Assembly (NCBI RefSeq): GCF_963678635.1
Contig: NC_087063.1
Span: 39,448,759-39,512,758, forward strand
From: Symsagittifera roscoffensis
Lineage: Eukaryota; Xenacoelomorpha; Acoela; Convolutidae
Direction of reading: 5' to 3'
DNA length: 64,000 nucleotides
Made by a program: the position numbers and the translations under genes. Shown here piece after piece: positions 59,730 to 64,000 of this stretch. Under the pieces are notes generated by a model, which ran no database searches, had not been told where the DNA came from, and saw only the letters and a list, made by a program, of their open reading frames with translations. Numbering within the stretch: the first letter of the stretch is position 1; each line of letters begins with the position of its first letter.

Positions 59730-59963
59730 GGCGCATCTCGCGTAGAGGTAAAACAACAGCTTGAGATGGCAAAGATTTGCGGCTCGATTCCTGCTGGGCC
59801 CTTTTTTGCGAACTAAAGTTTTTGCGATTTTTCGGACTATGGTCTGTCTGTTTATATTTGTCGGCTTAGTTCCCGTAGCTCAACGGTTGTAATTATTCCA
59901 AATGGCTGCAATCTCAACGGTTGAGACGACAAAGCCCGGGAGATCGATGCCAGTTGAGACCTG
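59730..59963 (+). repeat. Two tRNA-like cores of family B
   Basis: A box CGCGTAGAGGTAAAAC with B box GGCTCGATTCC at 59730-59803; A box GTAGCTCAACGGTTGTAA with B box GGGAGATCGATGCC at 59870-59963. Each is followed by a CTG or CCC and a T run, then TTTGTCGGCTTAGT or TTTGTCTGCTTAGT. Confidence 0.6.
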
Positions 59964-60239
59964 TTTTTCTTGCATTGCAAATAGAGAATTTTGGCTAATT
60001 TAATTGTCGGTCTGTTTATTTTTGTCTGCTTAGTTCCGCAGAAAAGACTTTTTGAAAACTTGGATTTTTTACATCGTTTCCAAAGCTCTCTTTAGAGTTT
60101 CTAATGGTGCAGACATTTTTGTTCCGGATATTTTGGGTTTTTTTGACGAAAACGATTTTTTGAATTGTTTTTCCGTTTGATTGTCAGTCAATCATTTTTG
60201 CATAGCAAGTGATGCGAAGCTCAGGTTTGCCTATGTATT

Positions 60240-61060
60240 TTACCCTTGCAATATCGGTTACTTTTTTCTCGTAAATAACTTTGTTCACAGAAATTAGAAA
60301 TGGTAGTTTTAGATTCAGCTCATAATAAAATCAATTTTCTTTGCGTCTACGGCACACTTGGTCTAGAGGTATTGATTACGCCAACGAGGTCAATGGTCCT
60401 GGAGTCGAATCTGACCAGGAGTTTTTTAAAACGGTAAATCCTCTGTTTCAAATAAAATTGTCGGCTAGTTATATGTCTGCTTATCTTTCGTCGGCTTAGT
60501 TGTCACATCTTGGAATTGTTTTTTTTTTTCTGCTGCGCGCATTTTTTAATGTTGCTTTTAGTGTTCGATTTACTCGTACAATTTTTAATTTCACTAACCT
60601 TAACTTCTTATTTTCTTCTTCGTTTTTTGTTATGCCTAAAAAACCGTCTTCGGTCCTAATTACTTTGGCCTATTTTTTATTAAATTAGTGTTCTAACCTA
60701 GGAATTTTGGGCGTTTCAAGGGAAACGCAAATTTTACGCTCCCCTCCGCACTTATTAAGTAGCTTGTATGTTCACCACTCGGATTGTTGAAATTTCCTTT
60801 TTTTTTGAACAATCTTTAATTTTTTTCAGAGAGGACTGTCATTAGAAAGACCGCCTACTCGCATTGTCTCTCTATTTTACTCCTCTGTCTACAGCCTTCG
60901 AAAAAGTCTGTGGGGGAATATTTGACTCATTTTTTGATTTTTCTTTTTTATCGAAAACTGCCCCTACCAAATCTAAGTTTTGGCTTCAATGAATAGAACG
61001 GATTCAAAAAATTGCCCTGGATTTTTATCAAATTAAATAAAGTTTTGTATAAACTTTTCA
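60240..61060 (+). repeat. Composite repeat (family B) copy, about 0.8 kb
   Basis: Aligns with 61500-62260: ACTTTGTTCACAG, a tRNA-like core at 60350-60421 (TTGGTCTAGAGGTATTG; GAGTCGAATCTGACCAGGAG), GTCGGCTTAGTTGTCACATC, TGCTGCGCGC and CTACAGCCTTCGAAAAAGTC occur in the same order in both. The two copies are nearly head-to-tail. Confidence 0.8.
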
Positions 61061-61499
61061 GTTTTTGCGGATGATTTATTTTCTACCTCAATTGGTTTTT
61101 CTAAGTTTTTTTTGTTACGTTTGCTTAAATCTTTTTTTTTTATTTCGTTTCTTTCATTTTGATCTTGGTTTTAATAGCCAATTTTTAGCTTATTTTTATA
61201 GCCATTTGCTGCTGTAATTTATGCGGGTTGTTTGGTTGCAAGGTTTTAAGCAAAGTGTTTGAGCTTGTTTAAGAACTTTTGGATCTCAACTTTTTCCGGA
61301 ACTTTTTTGTTAGCGTTTATAACAATCGCAATTATCACCTATTATGGTTTAATTTTGGCGTTTTTTGTATTGCAAATGGTGCGAATCTCAGCTTCGCCTC
61401 TTTGTTAAATTTCCTGAGGAATATAAAATCACTAATTTTGGACCCAAGTTTTCTCAAATTGAGTTACTTTTATCAAAAAAGATAATCATCACCCTTACG
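61061..61499. other. Spacer between two family B copies
   Basis: No gene. Ends with a family A fragment (AAGTTTTCTCAAATTGAG, TATCAAAAAAGATAATCATC). The phrase ATGGTGCGAATCTCAGC with TTCGCCTCTTTGTTA, seen at several other sites, is at about 61377. Confidence 0.5.
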
Positions 61500-62800
61500 A
61501 TAAGCAAGGGTATTGCAATCGGGTTCTACACATTTTTCCTCTAAATAACTTTGTTCACTGGACTCTTCTGGACGCCTATTTAGTGGTACCTTCTTTCATT
61601 CTGTAATCTTTTTTTTTGCATTACTGGCCTTTTTAGCCTGGAGGTAATGAAAACGTCTGGAACGGCAAAGGTCCTGGGTTTGAATCTGACCAGGACCTTT
61701 TTTTAAACGGGAAATATTCAGTTTCAAATGAAATTGTCGGCCTTTTATTTATCGGCTTAATTGTCACATCTTGGAAATGCCCTTTTTTGCTGCGCGCGTT
61801 TTTTTTGTTGCTTCTAGTGTTTGAATTACTCCTTCGATTTGTTACTTCACTTGACTTCGCATTATTTCTTTTCGTTTGTTTCGCTCGAAACCGATCTTCT
61901 GTCCAATTCTTTTGGCATATTTTTACTAAGTGACCTTATTTTGGATCGTTTCGTGTTCTTTTTTTTTCGTTTTGGAATTTTTTTTGACTTTCTGCCAAAG
62001 TTTCAGTTCTCAGAAACTTCTATTAATTTTCAACTAATTGTTGTAAATGGAAAAACCGCCTGCTCTTTCGTGTACCTGCATACTTCCCTAGTCTTTTTCT
62101 ACTTCACCCCTCCGTCTACAGCCTTTGAAAAAGTCTGTGGTGCATTATTTGACCCATTTTTTTGATTTTTTTTTCGTTTTCTTGAGAACTACCGCCTCCA
62201 AGTCTAATTTTTTGGTTCAATGAAGGAAACCGATTCAAAAAACTACCGTACAGAAGTGGCTTCGTTCAATTTTTGCACACATAAAGCTATGGCCCCCGGA
62301 ATAGTCAAATTTCTGATTTTTTGACCATTTTTTCAATCTTTTTGGCTTTTCTCGAAAACTAACCTCCCAAATCTGAAATTTTGGGCTCAATGGAGTGTTA
62401 CACTAACTGTTACACAAAGTTATGGCTCTCGGAAAAGTCAAAACATTGATTTTTTTGACCGTTTTTTTGGACTTTTTGAATCTTCTCATGAACTGCCCTC
62501 CTAATTTTGAGATTTTGGGTTCAATCAATCGAAAGAACAGGTTGCGAGAATTGTTCCTGCTGAAGCGGTGACGCCTATTTTTTTTGTTATAGAAATGCTG
62601 TTTCTTTGGGAAAATTCAATTATCTCGAAAATTTTCACTCTTATCATTTATTTTAGTAGAGAAACAACAAAAGTTTTGGGCAAGTCCAATTTTTTAAACC
62701 ACAGGTTTCGTCCCGCATCAGTATAACACATTAATACAATATCAAACACGTGCCCCAGCTTTAGCTGGGGTCCTAGTTGTTTTTATTGAGACATACGAAA
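61500..62800 (+). repeat. Composite repeat (family B), longest copy, about 1.3 kb
   Basis: Begins GCAAGGGTATTGCAATCGGG. The tRNA-like core at 61630-61698 (TTAGCCTGGAGGTAATG; GGGTTTGAATCTGA) is bracketed by GGTCCTGG and CCAGGACC, an 8-bp perfect stem. Then come TATCGGCTTAATTGTCACAT, diverged repeats of an AACTACCGCCTCC-like phrase (62200-62540), and a right end with CCCGCATCAGTATAACA, the hairpin CCCCAGCTTTAGCTGGGG (62753-62770) and GAGACATACGAAAATTTTGG. The right end matches 34230-34480. Confidence 0.8.
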
Positions 62801-64000
62801 ATTTTGGAAAAACATTTTCGCTTCGCCTTTGTAAAAAAAGTTATAACGAGCCTTAAGACAATTTATTTCTTTTCGGAAGAGTTTCATAAAATTGTTCGGT
62901 GTTTTTTTTCTTTGCTCGAGTTTATAGGTATTTTTCCAAGGCTTTTTTTACTCGTGCGATCATACTTGTGGTGTAACACGTAGAAGACTTATTCTGTTTG
63001 AAGTTTTGTTCGAAGAATGGTTAGAATATGTAAAAACCATGGGTGAATAAGTAGCTTGTATTCCATTTTTGAAAATTTGAATAAATGAATTGAAGAAAAA
63101 CATTTGTTTTCACTTGCAACATTATGTTCAAGCAATCAATCATCTGGGATACACTCAATTCCGATATTTTTTACCGGGCGATCTTCTAACTTAAATAATT
63201 TTTTATAAAATAGCTGTTCGCTACATGTTCTTTGCAAACGGTTATGGACTACAGCTGCTTTCAACGGAGAATCTTTATCAAAGCTGCTCTTTTTTTTAAG
63301 CGCGGGGAGGTACATATGCTGTTGATGGCTCCCAATAAATAGGGTCCCGCAATCGACACAGTGCCTCAAAGGCCTTCAGTTTGTTGGCTTCGGTGATATC
63401 AATTGAACTATCAATCAAGTTTGAGCAAATATAGCAGATTATTTCCTTGCAAATAAGGGTTGAAAACGATTTAGCGATTTTATTGAGGTACCTAGTTATA
63501 TATATATATATATATATATATTAATGGAAGGTGCTTTTGATGTCATAGAGCCCTTCTCTAAGTAGTCCTTAGTTGTCAAAACAACTATAATTGTTTCATT
63601 TCTTTATTGGTTGAAAGCTTTGGTGGATTGTTTTCACGTATTGCGAATTAATTTAAGCTATTAAAACAACTGCAAATGGTTTAAGGTTCAATTCTTTAGT
63701 AGCTTGCACCTGAAAAGTTTTTTTTGGGCACTATTAAGGCAAAATGAATAATAGATAGATTGATCATAAAGATAAACAAGTTTTTATTTTTACTAGTTCT
63801 TTTTAAAAAATTGATTTTTTTCGAAGTTAATCATTTAAAGAGATGAGTAAATACCCTAATGCTGCTCCGCTGTGCTTGCTTCTGATACTTGTTTATTTAA
63901 TACGACCGGATCAATTCTGTTAAAGATTTAAAGATGCTCAATAATAGCTAAAACTTGAAAAATAATTTAAATTTGGCGCGAGAGGTTTGAACATGGCTAG
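62801..64000. other. Right edge of window, no recognised gene
   Basis: AT-rich. A minus-strand frame of 77 codons (63136-63369; starts MRHCVDCGTLF) looks coding-like and could be a transposon remnant, but I cannot place its family. No further SLC38A10 exon was recognised here; any would lie beyond 64,000. Confidence 0.4.
63497..63521. repeat. (TA)n microsatellite
   Basis: About twelve TA units followed by TTAATGG. Confidence 0.9.

Overview
This window is animal genomic DNA: AT-rich, T-rich non-coding sequence, genes split by GT-AG introns from 64 bp to more than 11 kb, and many transposable elements. The host proteins are typical metazoan ones. The transposon mix (Ty3/gypsy, RTE, jockey-like and CR1/L2-like LINEs, hAT MITE, tRNA-derived SINE) suggests an invertebrate, probably marine. 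The sequence alone does not name the species.

Three host genes lie in a row on the + strand. (1) 12,497-29,200 is importin-5 (IPO5/RanBP5), a nuclear import receptor, in nine exons ending in a stop; the exon(s) for about the first 60 residues are not visible. (2) 34,940-36,601 is a complete two-exon TMEM30/CDC50 gene, the beta-subunit of P4-ATPase lipid flippases. (3) 39,571-58,737 or beyond is an SLC38A10-like amino-acid transporter: eleven membrane segments, then a long hydrophilic tail with a coiled coil and four 11-residue repeats. Its 11.35-kb eighth intron has a GC-AG border.

The rest is mobile-element territory. The left 6.2 kb is one uninterrupted minus-strand Ty3/gypsy gag-pol frame of about 2,070 codons that runs off the window edge. 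Upstream of it (6.2-10.2 kb) is non-coding DNA with a 186-bp tandem duplication and an unusual run of GGAGGGT/ACCCTCC heptamers at 30/13-bp spacings. IPO5 intron 6 carries a nearly intact RTE LINE with a perfect 13-bp target-site duplication, and a long foldback inverted repeat. SLC38A10 intron 2 carries a hAT-type MITE with an 8-bp target-site duplication. Decayed LINEs lie at 11.5-12.2, 37.7-39.0 and 53.3-56.6 kb. Several dispersed repeat families fill introns and spacers; one has every recognised copy on the + strand, and another carries a tRNA-like promoter core in the middle of a unit longer than 1 kb.

The three host genes have no obvious shared pathway. No prokaryote-style system, CRISPR array or operon is present. 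Exon borders were set by reading splice signals, codon phase and remembered family similarity, without alignment or transcript data.
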